Below, piece by piece: positions 1-5,346 of a DNA stretch of 5,689 bases. The notes under the pieces were generated by a model. The model made no database searches, was not told where the DNA came from, and saw only the letters and a list, made by a program, of their open reading frames with translations. The stretch covers positions 1 through 5,689 of the forward strand of contig CAOVIS010000035.1 of the NCBI GenBank assembly GCA_948543905.1, read 5' to 3'. This DNA comes from an uncultured Bacilli bacterium. GTDB taxonomy: Bacteria > Bacillota_I > Bacilli_A > RF39 > UBA660. The number at the start of each line of letters is the position of its first letter. Positions within the stretch are counted from its first letter, which is position 1. Position numbers and translations under genes: made by a program.

Positions 1-39
1 GATAGAGTAATAAAAATTGAAGACGGAAAAATAGTCTAA
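1..39 (+). CDS. C-terminal end of an ABC-transporter ATPase (partial)
   Basis: Frame 1 from the window edge reads DRVIKIEDGKIV and then stops (TAA at 37-39). This sequence is typical of the extreme C-terminus of LolD/MacB-type ABC ATPases, where '(A)DRVI.I.DGKIV' follows the H-loop helix. The gene begins outside the window, so the Walker motifs cannot be seen. About 20 bases after the stop comes a ribosome binding site and the start of a probable permease gene, the normal order for this transporter class. The call rests on only 12 residues and on that context, so it is plausible rather than proven. Confidence 0.55.
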   Translation, partial: DRVIKIEDGKIV

Positions 40-60
40 TAGGCAAAGGTGGTGAGAAAA

Positions 61-126
61 ATGAATTTGCTTAATAGATTAACAATTAAAAATTTAACCG
101 CATTAATATTTCTTGTAAAATTATAA
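61..126 (+). pseudogene. Truncated start of a MacB/FtsX-like ABC permease
   Basis: An ATG at 61 sits behind a strong ribosome binding site (AAAGGTGGTGAG, 45-56). It reads MNLLNRLTIKNL and then continues for only nine more codons before TAA at 124-126. The first twelve residues look like the cytoplasmic start of MacB/FtsX-type permeases, which usually begin 'MN..NKLTIKNLK.NK.RT' and continue into a first membrane helix of a protein of several hundred residues. Here the match ends at about position 96, and the following DNA is coding on the opposite strand for another protein. The strong ribosome binding site and the upstream ATPase end make a chance 21-codon ORF less likely. I infer a permease gene cut after about 12 codons. 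The identification by family resemblance is from memory and is not certain. Confidence 0.5.
84..97. other. Breakpoint: two truncated genes meet in a 14-base AT word
   Basis: The word AATTAAAAATTTAA encodes I-K-N-L on the + strand, as expected in the permease N-terminus, and V-K-F-L-I on the minus strand, as expected in the TadZ-like protein. To its left everything fits an ABC transporter reading right; to its right everything fits the pilus operon reading left. Because the word makes sense for both genes, the exact join cannot be placed more finely. Such a shared word is what either microhomology-driven recombination or a short-overlap assembly misjoin would leave. Confidence 0.55.
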
Positions 127-431
127 ATACCCATAGATACTAATTGCGAAAGATACTTAGGACTATTAACTATTTCTGAATCATCAAGTAATAAAATAAC
201 TTTCTTCATATCAAAATTAACCGACAATTTTTGAATATTTTTAATATTTTGATACCCTTTAATCGCTGTTATATCAATAATCATTTTATTAAAATAAAAA
301 TTTGTAAATATCTTAACTAGCTCTTCAACTTCAAATTCTCCATTAATACTTTTAATAATATCAATATCTAAAGTTCCAAGCATATTTTGATATTTATTTG
401 ATACTATAACGTTCATAATACATTTTCCTTT

Positions 432-1817
432 CTAATTTTTTCTCCAAACAGCTTTTACATAGAAGTCTTCGCTAAGAACAGTATTATCTGTCCAGGAAGA
501 AGGATGGTCCCAACAATTACCATCTCTTTTTGCAAAACAAACTAAGGTATATCCAGGTTTTTCAAGTTTACAACTATTAACTGAAGCAAATACATTCCAT
601 GCAGGTAGCTCACTATAAGTTACATAATATTTATCATATATACCACATCTATCAGTAGGAACTCCTCCATCAAAATCATAAGCTAAATAATAAGAATAAT
701 TTATTGGAACCCACTTTGCAGTTAAAACTATATCACTATTAACAGCAGTCCCACTTTTAAATTCACTACCATTTAATGTCCATCCACCAAATCTATAGCC
801 TTTTTTACTTAATGTTATACCACCACTATAATAATAAATTTTTTCTCCCTTATTAACATTACGAACCATTTTACCATTATTAAATTGAGTATTTTTTAAA
901 TAACTATTTAAATTACTTACAACTGCATTACCATCAATAATTTGAGCAAAACTATCATATAGGTAAACCCCACCATTTAAATCATAAGTAATTGTAACCA
1001 TCTCATTTATAGTTAACCACTTAGCTTGCAAAACTATATTAGAATTTACGCTGTTTCCAAAATTGTATGCACTACCAGACAAATACCAACCATCAAACTT
1101 ATATCCAATCTTAGTCGGTTCATTACTAGGTTTTGTTGCACTTCCCCCAAAAGATACTGTTTGAGTAGGATAATAACCATCTCCACCATCTAAATTAAAA
1201 ATTACTGTGTAAGTTCTATTGCCAGATGAATTGTTACTATTGTTATTATTATTTGTATTATTGTTAGTATTAGTATTTGGTCTATTACCTGTATTAGTGC
1301 CTGAATTTGTTCCAATACTAGGCCTATCCATAAAGCCACCAACTGCTTGCGCATATCTATTATCATCACTAGGTACAAAATTAGTTGATGTTCCCTTAAC
1401 CATAAACCTTCCTCTATCACCTACGACTGGAAGATTAAATTTATAAAACACCGTAAGTTGATAATATCTTGAAGTATTTGCTCCTCTATATTTCTTTATA
1501 CAATAATAATATTTAACATTAGGTCTTGCTTCTTCTAAACTATTATTATCCAAACTAAGAGCTCCATAAAGCCCCTGCTGAGAACTATCTTTCGTACAAA
1601 CTCCCGTTACCCCATAATTAGTTGACACAAGATAACTATTAACTATCTCCAAAGACTTATCATTTAACCCCTCATATTTTTCAATTATACCAATAACTTG
1701 ATTTTTAATCCTAACTGTTTTTGAATAATTTAACGATAAAACAATAAACGCTACAAATAGTAAAATAAATAAAATCATTAATTGCATTAACCAAGTACCA
1801 CCAAAAGTCTGTCTCAT
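432..1817 (-). CDS. TadE-like membrane-anchored protein with three Listeria-Bacteroides (InlB B-type) repeats; candidate pilus adhesin
   Basis: The 461-aa product has three parts. Residues 1-160 start with a leader (MRQTFGG) and one hydrophobic helix (about 10-29), then a region clearly related to the preceding 176-aa protein: NYSK at 30-33, KNQVIGII at 38-45, and YYQLTVFYKFNLP at 118-130. This is a TadE/minor-pilin-like layout. Residues 166-200 are an Asn/Thr/Ser/Gly-rich stalk. Residues 203-267, 274-369 and 376-458 are three repeats of the Listeria-Bacteroides type, with marks such as FNLDGG, GYKFDGWY and AKW (repeat 1), YDLNGG, GYRFGGW and AKW (repeat 2), and YDFDGG, GYTLVCF and AVW (repeat 3, the most diverged). 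These repeats occur in cell-surface proteins and fold as small beta-grasp-like modules. The gene is translationally coupled to its upstream neighbour by an ATGA overlap (1814-1817), with ribosome binding site AAGGTGGTGAG at 1821-1831. I infer a surface-exposed subunit presented on or beside a pilus. No LPXTG motif is present, so anchoring would be by the N-terminal helix or by incorporation into a fibre. Confidence 0.75.
   Translation of the reverse strand: MRQTFGGTWLMQLMILFILLFVAFIVLSLNYSKTVRIKNQVIGIIEKYEGLNDKSLEIVNSYLVSTNYGVTGVCTKDSSQQGLYGALSLDNNSLEEARPNVKYYYCIKKYRGANTSRYYQLTVFYKFNLPVVGDRGRFMVKGTSTNFVPSDDNRYAQAVGGFMDRPSIGTNSGTNTGNRPNTNTNNNTNNNNNSNNSSGNRTYTVIFNLDGGDGYYPTQTVSFGGSATKPSNEPTKIGYKFDGWYLSGSAYNFGNSVNSNIVLQAKWLTINEMVTITYDLNGGVYLYDSFAQIIDGNAVVSNLNSYLKNTQFNNGKMVRNVNKGEKIYYYSGGITLSKKGYRFGGWTLNGSEFKSGTAVNSDIVLTAKWVPINYSYYLAYDFDGGVPTDRCGIYDKYYVTYSELPAWNVFASVNSCKLEKPGYTLVCFAKRDGNCWDHPSSWTDNTVLSEDFYVKAVWRKN
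444..692 (-). repeat. Listeria-Bacteroides repeat 3 (diverged, Cys-containing)
   Basis: This covers residues 376-458 of the 461-aa protein. It opens with YDFDGG and closes with KAVW, matching the frame of the other two repeats, but the central GW motif has become GYTLVCF. It contains four cysteines (391, 416, 427, 435) that the other copies lack, which may form disulfides outside the cell. Confidence 0.65.
711..998 (-). repeat. Listeria-Bacteroides repeat 2 (with internal insertion)
   Basis: This covers residues 274-369 of the 461-aa protein. It starts VTITYDLNGG and ends GYRFGGWTLNG...NSDIVLTAKW. It is about 30 residues longer than repeat 1, the extra length lying between the DGG-type start and the GYRF motif (about 284-333). 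Confidence 0.75.
1017..1211 (-). repeat. Listeria-Bacteroides repeat 1 (canonical)
   Basis: This covers residues 203-267 of the 461-aa protein. It is the cleanest copy: YTVIFNLDGG, then a Gly-rich turn, then GYKFDGWY, then NSNIVLQAKW. At about 65 residues it fits the usual length of this family. Confidence 0.8.
1218..1322 (-). repeat. Low-complexity Asn/Thr-rich stalk coded by AAT/AAC/ACT-type triplets
   Basis: This covers residues 166-200 of the 461-aa protein, made almost only of N, T, S and G and including an Asn run at 189-193. It separates the membrane-proximal pilin-like part from the repeats and probably acts as a flexible spacer. The near-repetitive triplets could vary in copy number between strains by slippage without breaking the frame. 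Confidence 0.75.
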
Positions 1818-2344
1818 CTTCTCACCACCTTGCTACACCAAGGATAAGAATACCATTGTCCAATTTTATCATCACATTCATTAGGATCATATATCCGGCT
1901 AGTTTCTCCTTCAATCCTAAATTGAAATAATTGTTGAAAAATTGGTAAATCCAACTGATAAAAAACCTTTACTTTATAATATAAAGCATTAGTAATCTCC
2001 GAATTAGCAATAACCCCTTTTACACAAAAAGCTGCATTTTGAGCTCCATCGCCCAAATAAGCGCCTTTTCTATCAAAACCAACCCATCCTGATTCACATT
2101 TACCTCTACTACGGTAATTTCCTTCATTAAAATAATCCGTAATTTGATCTTGAAAATTATAACATATAGAACTACTTACATCAGAGGTACAAACCCCGCC
2201 TTGGTTTTTAATAATACTTATAATTTCATTTTTAACATTAAATGCCTTAGAATAGTTAATTGACATACTAATATATCCTGTAAACAAAACAATAAAAAGA
2301 ATAACGATGTTAAAAAGCGAAATTCCACCTACTGCCTCTTTCAT
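1814..2344 (-). CDS. TadE-like bitopic minor-pilin candidate
   Basis: The 176-aa product begins MKEAVGG, followed directly by one hydrophobic helix (about 9-27) and then NYSKAFNVKNEIISII (30-45). The rest is an extracytoplasmic domain with six cysteines (52, 61, 83, 107, 157, 170) and a YYKVKVFYQLDLP segment at 122-134. The NYSK, KN.II.II and VFY..LP elements recur at matching places in the following 461-aa protein, so the two are paralogues, one with and one without a repeat tail. Single N-terminal helix plus secreted domain, size and neighbours match TadE/TadF-type pseudopilins of Tad systems. Sequence-level proof is lacking, and a different secreted-filament system is possible. The ribosome binding site is GGTGG just before ATG at 2344, 11 bases after the previous gene. 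Confidence 0.6.
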   Translation of the reverse strand: MKEAVGGISLFNIVILFIVLFTGYISMSINYSKAFNVKNEIISIIKNQGGVCTSDVSSSICYNFQDQITDYFNEGNYRSRGKCESGWVGFDRKGAYLGDGAQNAAFCVKGVIANSEITNALYYKVKVFYQLDLPIFQQLFQFRIEGETSRIYDPNECDDKIGQWYSYPWCSKVVRR

Positions 2345-2355
2345 TTAACCACCAA

Positions 2356-2613
2356 TTAGCCTTTCCAAGTGCATTTAAAAGTCATCCCAGGATTTTCTTT
2401 TAAATAACAATCAACCTTACCGTCCGCTGGAGTTATACAATTACCATTCCCGTCCCTACTAGGACACTTACAAATAGCTTTGTTACATTGGGTATTCCTA
2501 ACAAAATTCCCATTTATTTGTGGCCAAAGAACAGAAAAGAAAAAAAAGGCTAAGGCAGCAACAATTATTACAACTACAACAGTTAAATTAAGCTCACCCG
2601 TAGCCTCTTTCAT
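2356..2613 (-). CDS. Cys-rich small pilin-like protein (Flp-like), copy 2
   Basis: The 85-aa product starts MKEATGELNLTV, continues in one hydrophobic helix (about 11-29) ending in WP (30-31), and has a short C-terminal domain with six cysteines (43, 48, 50, 59, 69, 81). It is a tandem paralogue of the preceding 92-aa protein: the first nine residues, the WP after the helix and Cys43 are the same. Size and layout suit a major pilin of the Flp/Tad class, but the usual Glu at +5 after the leader Gly is absent, so processing by a standard prepilin peptidase is not assured. A strong AGAGGAGGAG ribosome binding site precedes ATG at 2613, suggesting high expression as expected for a structural subunit. 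Confidence 0.6.
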   Translation of the reverse strand: MKEATGELNLTVVVVIIVAALAFFFFSVLWPQINGNFVRNTQCNKAICKCPSRDGNGNCITPADGKVDCYLKENPGMTFKCTWKG

Positions 2614-2644
2614 CTATACTCCTCCTCTAAGTTTTTACTAAGAA

Positions 2645-2923
2645 CTAACTTGTAGTTCCAGTACCAGTAGTACCACCTTGTTCAGTTCCTTTGTCTGGAC
2701 ATCTTACAGTACCAGTCTCACTACAATCACTATTTTTACAATATTCACATGTGCAAGTAGTACCATCACAACTATCACACTTCATTACTTGTGAACAATG
2801 TGTACTTCTATCAATTGTATCCTTTATCGCAGGCCAAACAAACGCATAGAAGAATGCTGCTACCGCGGCAATTGCCACAACAGTAATAACTGTCATATTA
2901 AGTTCTCCGGTCGCTTCTTTCAT
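2645..2923 (-). CDS. Cys-rich small pilin-like protein (Flp-like), copy 1, first gene of operon
   Basis: The 92-aa product starts MKEATGELNMTV, then a single Ala/Val-rich helix (about 11-29) ending in WP (30-31). A secreted segment holds eight cysteines (43, 49, 52, 57, 59, 62, 67, 75) and a Gly/Thr-rich tail (79-92). Eight cysteines in about 33 residues suggest a disulfide-knotted, or less likely metal-binding, head. The gene is promoter-proximal, with ribosome binding site AGGAGGAG (2933-2940) behind the promoter at 2958-2986. Together with its 85-aa paralogue it is the likely major subunit of the surface structure coded by this operon. That role is inferred from layout and position, not from a recognised family match. 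Confidence 0.6.
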   Translation of the reverse strand: MKEATGELNMTVITVVAIAAVAAFFYAFVWPAIKDTIDRSTHCSQVMKCDSCDGTTCTCEYCKNSDCSETGTVRCPDKGTEQGGTTGTGTTS

Positions 2924-2957
2924 ATATAATTACTCCTCCTTTTACTTTATATAAATT

Positions 2958-2986
2958 ATTATAACTAATTTTTAAAAAAATATCAA
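2958..2986 (-). promoter_or_regulatory. Sigma-A-type promoter of the pilin-like operon
   Basis: On the minus strand, TTGATA (2981-2986) and TATAAT (2958-2963) are separated by exactly 17 bases. This is one mismatch from full consensus and places the start of transcription near 2951, giving a short leader of about 28 bases before ATG at 2923. No operator or riboswitch is evident. Confidence 0.8.
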
Positions 2987-3024
2987 CAACTTGCATCTTA
3001 TTTTGTAAATTAAATTTAAAATAG

Positions 3025-3054
3025 TTGTCTAATACCACCTTTTTATGTTAATAT
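3025..3054 (+). promoter_or_regulatory. Probable promoter of the CPBP protease/phosphoesterase pair
   Basis: TTGTCT (3025-3030), then TAATAT (3049-3054) with an 18-base spacer, and a TG one base before the -10 (3046-3047) giving an extended -10. It matches consensus less well than the divergent pilin promoter and lies 27 bases upstream of the start codon, so it is probable rather than certain. Confidence 0.5.
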
Positions 3055-3080
3055 TAATAAAGAAATAGAGTGATTAAATA

Positions 3081-3749
3081 ATGGAAAAAGAAAAAAAAGA
3101 TCAATTATTAGGATTTTTTAAAGGCCTAGGAACTATTTTACTTTTCTTTACATTTAGTTTTATAGCTCAAATTATTTTATATAAACCTCTTACAAGCAGC
3201 AATGCACTTGCCTATAATCTAGCTCAAATTGGAGTTTATCTATTTATTCTTTTAGGTATGTTCTTGCTATACCGTAAACAACTTGTAAATGACTTAAAAA
3301 ATTTTAAAAAGGAATATATATCTACAGCTATAAGATATTGGTTTATTGGCTTATGTATCATGATAATCAGTAATTTAATTATTACAAATATAACTGGTGG
3401 CATCGCTGCAAATGAAACTGAAGTCCGCAAAAGCCTAACCCTAAACCCCATAAGTAATATCTTAATCATGGCCATTATTGCCCCATTAATTGAAGAAATA
3501 ACTTTCCGAGCATCTTTTAAAAAGGCTTTTAAAAACTCTTTAATGTTTGCATTGGTTACTAGTATCTTTTTCGGCCTTGCCCATATTGCTAAATTTAATT
3601 TAATGGAAATTTTATTTATTATTCCTTACGGTTCTCTTGGCTTCTTTTTTGCTAAAGCCTACTATGATACAAATAATATTTATACTTCATATTTAGCCCA
3701 TTTTTTCCATAATTTACTTTGCATCTTTATAATATTATTTCTAGGGTGA
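3081..3749 (+). CDS. CPBP-family (CAAX/Abi) intramembrane metalloprotease
   Basis: The 222-aa, strongly hydrophobic product carries the CPBP signature motifs in order: EEITFR (EExxxR; Glu138, Glu139, Arg143), FFGLAH (FxxxH; Phe164, His168) and HFFHN (HxxxN; His207, Asn211). In this family, related to Rce1, these Glu and His residues form the metal-dependent active site inside the membrane. The length is normal. Bacterial members act in processing of membrane peptides, bacteriocin self-immunity or regulation; the substrate cannot be read from the sequence. The ribosome binding site is weak (around GAGTG, 3068-3072). The next gene starts four bases after the stop, so the two form an operon. Its divergent position next to the pilin operon might be coincidental. 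Confidence 0.9.
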   Translation: MEKEKKDQLLGFFKGLGTILLFFTFSFIAQIILYKPLTSSNALAYNLAQIGVYLFILLGMFLLYRKQLVNDLKNFKKEYISTAIRYWFIGLCIMIISNLIITNITGGIAANETEVRKSLTLNPISNILIMAIIAPLIEEITFRASFKKAFKNSLMFALVTSIFFGLAHIAKFNLMEILFIIPYGSLGFFFAKAYYDTNNIYTSYLAHFFHNLLCIFIILFLG

Positions 3750-3753
3750 TATT

Positions 3754-4575
3754 ATGAAAAAAGAAAACGAAAATAAACACACATTTTTTAAAATTTTTGC
3801 AGCTTTTATAATACTATTTACCATATTACTATTATATGCTAGATATATTAATACTAAAGGTCTCCAAGTAAAAGAAATACCAATCTATGATGCTAATCTT
3901 CCTATAGAATATAATGGCTTTAAAATAGCTCATTTCTCCGATATTCATTTTGGTCGCACTACTAATGAAGAGGATTTAAAAAAAGTAGTTAAAGAACTAA
4001 ATGAATTAAATGCTGATATTGTTATCTTTACTGGTGATTTATTTGATAAAAAAAATATTACCGAAAAAGAAGTTGAACTTTTTACTAAATACTTTCAAGA
4101 AATTAAAGCTAAATTATTTAAATTTGCTATTCCCGGTGATTATGATTTAAATAATCTAAATACTTATATAAATATTTTAAATGCTAGTGATTTCATTTAC
4201 TTAGAAAATTCTTCTAAATTAATATATCAAAATAGTTCAAGTCCCCTTAATATAATAGGCCTTAAAAATACTGAAAATATTAATAAATTAACTAACAATA
4301 CCTACTTTAATATAGTTTTAATTCATAAGCCAGATTTAACTCCATCTATTTTAAATAGCCACCTAATCTTTGCTGGACACTCTCTTGGAGGCCAAATAAA
4401 AATTCCTTTTATTGGTGGTTTAAGAAAAAAAGAAGGGGCTAAAACTTACATTGATGAATACTATGAACTTGATAATTCGAAACTATATATTTCAAGTGGT
4501 ATAGGTACAGAAGATTTTAGTTTTAGATTCTTAAATAAACCATCAATTACTTTATATCGTCTTTACAATTCTTAA
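3754..4575 (+). CDS. Membrane-anchored calcineurin-like metallophosphoesterase (YkuE/YaeI-like) with altered motifs
   Basis: The 273-aa product has an N-terminal membrane helix (about 11-29) and then a metallophosphoesterase domain. Visible motifs are FSDIHFG (DxH; Asp63, His65), GDLFD (GDxxD; Asp95, Asp98), GDYD at 128-131 where the family has GNH(D/E), IHKPD at 190-194, and GHSLGGQ at 208-214 where YkuE-like enzymes have GHTHGGQ. The domain length and the C-terminal LYISSGIGT...RFLNKPSITLYRL pattern match the YkuE group of membrane-linked phosphoesterases. Loss of the Asn and His of GNHD and of the second His of GHTH would remove a metal ligand and the catalytic His, so activity may be changed or lost. 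Its ribosome binding site AGGGTGAT overlaps the end of the protease gene, suggesting translational coupling. The family call is firm; the activity is not. Confidence 0.88.
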   Translation: MKKENENKHTFFKIFAAFIILFTILLLYARYINTKGLQVKEIPIYDANLPIEYNGFKIAHFSDIHFGRTTNEEDLKKVVKELNELNADIVIFTGDLFDKKNITEKEVELFTKYFQEIKAKLFKFAIPGDYDLNNLNTYINILNASDFIYLENSSKLIYQNSSSPLNIIGLKNTENINKLTNNTYFNIVLIHKPDLTPSILNSHLIFAGHSLGGQIKIPFIGGLRKKEGAKTYIDEYYELDNSKLYISSGIGTEDFSFRFLNKPSITLYRLYNS

Positions 4576-4584
4576 ATTTTCCCC

Positions 4585-4617
4585 AAAAAAAGTAAGCCCT
4601 AGGCTTATTTTAATTTT
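4585..4617. terminator. Bidirectional Rho-independent terminator between convergent genes
   Basis: A perfect 6-bp stem (TAAGCC 4593-4598, loop CTA, GGCTTA 4602-4607) is flanked by an A run (4585-4591) on one side and T-rich sequence (4608-4617) on the other, so it can end transcription from both the phosphoesterase gene and the convergent 214-aa gene. The stop codon of the latter (4605-4607) lies inside the stem. Confidence 0.8.
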
Positions 4618-5249
4618 ATCTGTTCATATAAATCTTCTTCACGCACTTTTGGAAGCTCATCCAAAAGACCTTCTCTTTCCCAAGTTAAATTAACATTAGG
4701 AATAACATCTTTTAAATCTACAGGACTAACACTAGGTAAAGACTCAATTCTATAACCCTTTTCAACAAATTCTTTTAAATCTTCTTCATGAAGTGGAGTT
4801 ACAACCATCTTATCTTCGTGATTAACATAAGTATAACTTAAATACCTAATTGCAAACTCTGTACAAATTCTTCCAAACATCTTAGACTGTTCAATAAATC
4901 TTGACTCTGGAATCCCTGTTCCATAAACCTTAACAAAATCATTATGATGTAAAAAAGCCGTGGAAGTTACAACATCCAAATAACTAGCTCTATTAGCTCC
5001 CGACCATTTAAAATTCGAATAATAAAGAGATGCAAACTTAATTAAATCTAATGCTAAATCCGGATTAACTTTAACTTCATAATCTGCTAAACACCTCATA
5101 AATGTCCAATAATATGGAACATTATCTTTCGCTACAGCTTGCAATTTTTCTTTCACAATCTTAATTGAAATCTCACTTAACCCTGGATATATATCATAAT
5201 CATTAATATTAAATTCTCCTAATTTTGGTACAACTAAATTTTCTTCCAT
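4605..5249 (-). CDS. Conserved-looking soluble protein of unknown function, 214 aa
   Basis: I do not recognise this protein. It has no signal peptide or membrane helix, is rich in acidic residues, and seems mostly helical in the middle (about 25-140). Points of note are an aromatic/His-rich core (YYWTF 46-50, LHHNDF 100-105), the segment WSGANRASYLDVV (82-94), and a Pro- and acid-rich C-terminal tail (170-210). The two His at 101-102 and a His at 154 could bind a metal, but no known motif is clear. The start at 5249 is supported by AAGGGG about 10 bases upstream and a near-consensus promoter further up. It is probably a single-gene unit ending at the shared terminator. Codon use looks like that of its neighbours, with no sign of recent transfer. 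Confidence 0.8.
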   Translation of the reverse strand: MEENLVVPKLGEFNINDYDIYPGLSEISIKIVKEKLQAVAKDNVPYYWTFMRCLADYEVKVNPDLALDLIKFASLYYSNFKWSGANRASYLDVVTSTAFLHHNDFVKVYGTGIPESRFIEQSKMFGRICTEFAIRYLSYTYVNHEDKMVVTPLHEEDLKEFVEKGYRIESLPSVSPVDLKDVIPNVNLTWEREGLLDELPKVREEDLYEQIKLK

Positions 5250-5276
5250 AATCTTCTACCCCTTTTCAATAACCTA

Positions 5277-5305
5277 ATTATATCATAAATACTACAAAAC
5301 GTCAA
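5277..5305 (-). promoter_or_regulatory. Sigma-A-type promoter of the 214-aa gene
   Basis: On the minus strand, TTGACG (5300-5305) and TATAAT (5277-5282) are spaced by 17 bases. A second exact TTGACA lies ten bases further upstream (5310-5315), so the -35 region contains a direct TTGAC repeat. The repeat may be chance in AT-rich DNA or a small operator. Confidence 0.75.
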
Positions 5306-5346
5306 ATTATGTCAATCTAATTTACACTATCCAACACAAATGAAAA

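Larger units (their letters stand above)
36..416 (-). pseudogene. TadZ/CpaE-like receiver-domain protein, truncated and fused to antisense DNA
   Basis: This is the last gene of the pilin-like operon, 15 bases after the 461-aa gene, with an AAGGAA ribosome binding site at 425-430 and ATG at 414-416. Residues 1-110 form an alternating beta/alpha pattern: NVIVSN, then KMIIDIT (45-50, with Asp48 in the place of a receiver phosphoacceptor), then KVILLLDDS (72-80), then MGIYNFTRN (95-103). This resembles the atypical receiver domain that starts TadZ/CpaE proteins, which place Tad pili and normally continue into a ParA/MinD-like ATPase domain (roughly 350-400 aa in total). That second domain is missing. 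From about residue 111 the frame (VNLLSKFIFLTTFAY) is only the antisense of the permease start and ribosome binding site on the + strand, so the annotated C-terminus is not genuine protein sequence. The TadZ assignment is moderate and leans on the pilin-like neighbours; the truncation is better supported. Confidence 0.55.

Noticed and set aside
1218..1322. Tandem-repeat stretch considered as a CRISPR-like or VNTR element.
   Set aside because: It has no spaced identical repeats. It is an in-frame amino-acid stalk coded by similar triplets.
1202..1446. Open frames on both strands across the Asn/Thr-rich stalk region (72 aa minus, 75 aa plus).
   Set aside because: They are low-complexity shadows of the AAT/AAC triplet run in the 461-aa gene, with products made mostly of Leu/Val or Ile/Thr and no good ribosome binding site.
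432..1817. Sortase-anchored (LPXTG) surface protein.
   Set aside because: The protein ends directly after the third repeat (AVWRKN), with no LPXTG motif, C-terminal helix or basic tail.
2614..2644. Possible attenuator hairpin between the two small pilin-like genes (CTAAG...CTAAG).
   Set aside because: The CTAAG copies are in direct, not inverted, orientation, so no stem forms. The spacer is simply a ribosome binding site region.
3236..3475. 79-aa minus-strand frame inside the CPBP protease gene.
   Set aside because: It is antisense to a well-supported gene with clear family motifs, and has no supporting signals of its own.
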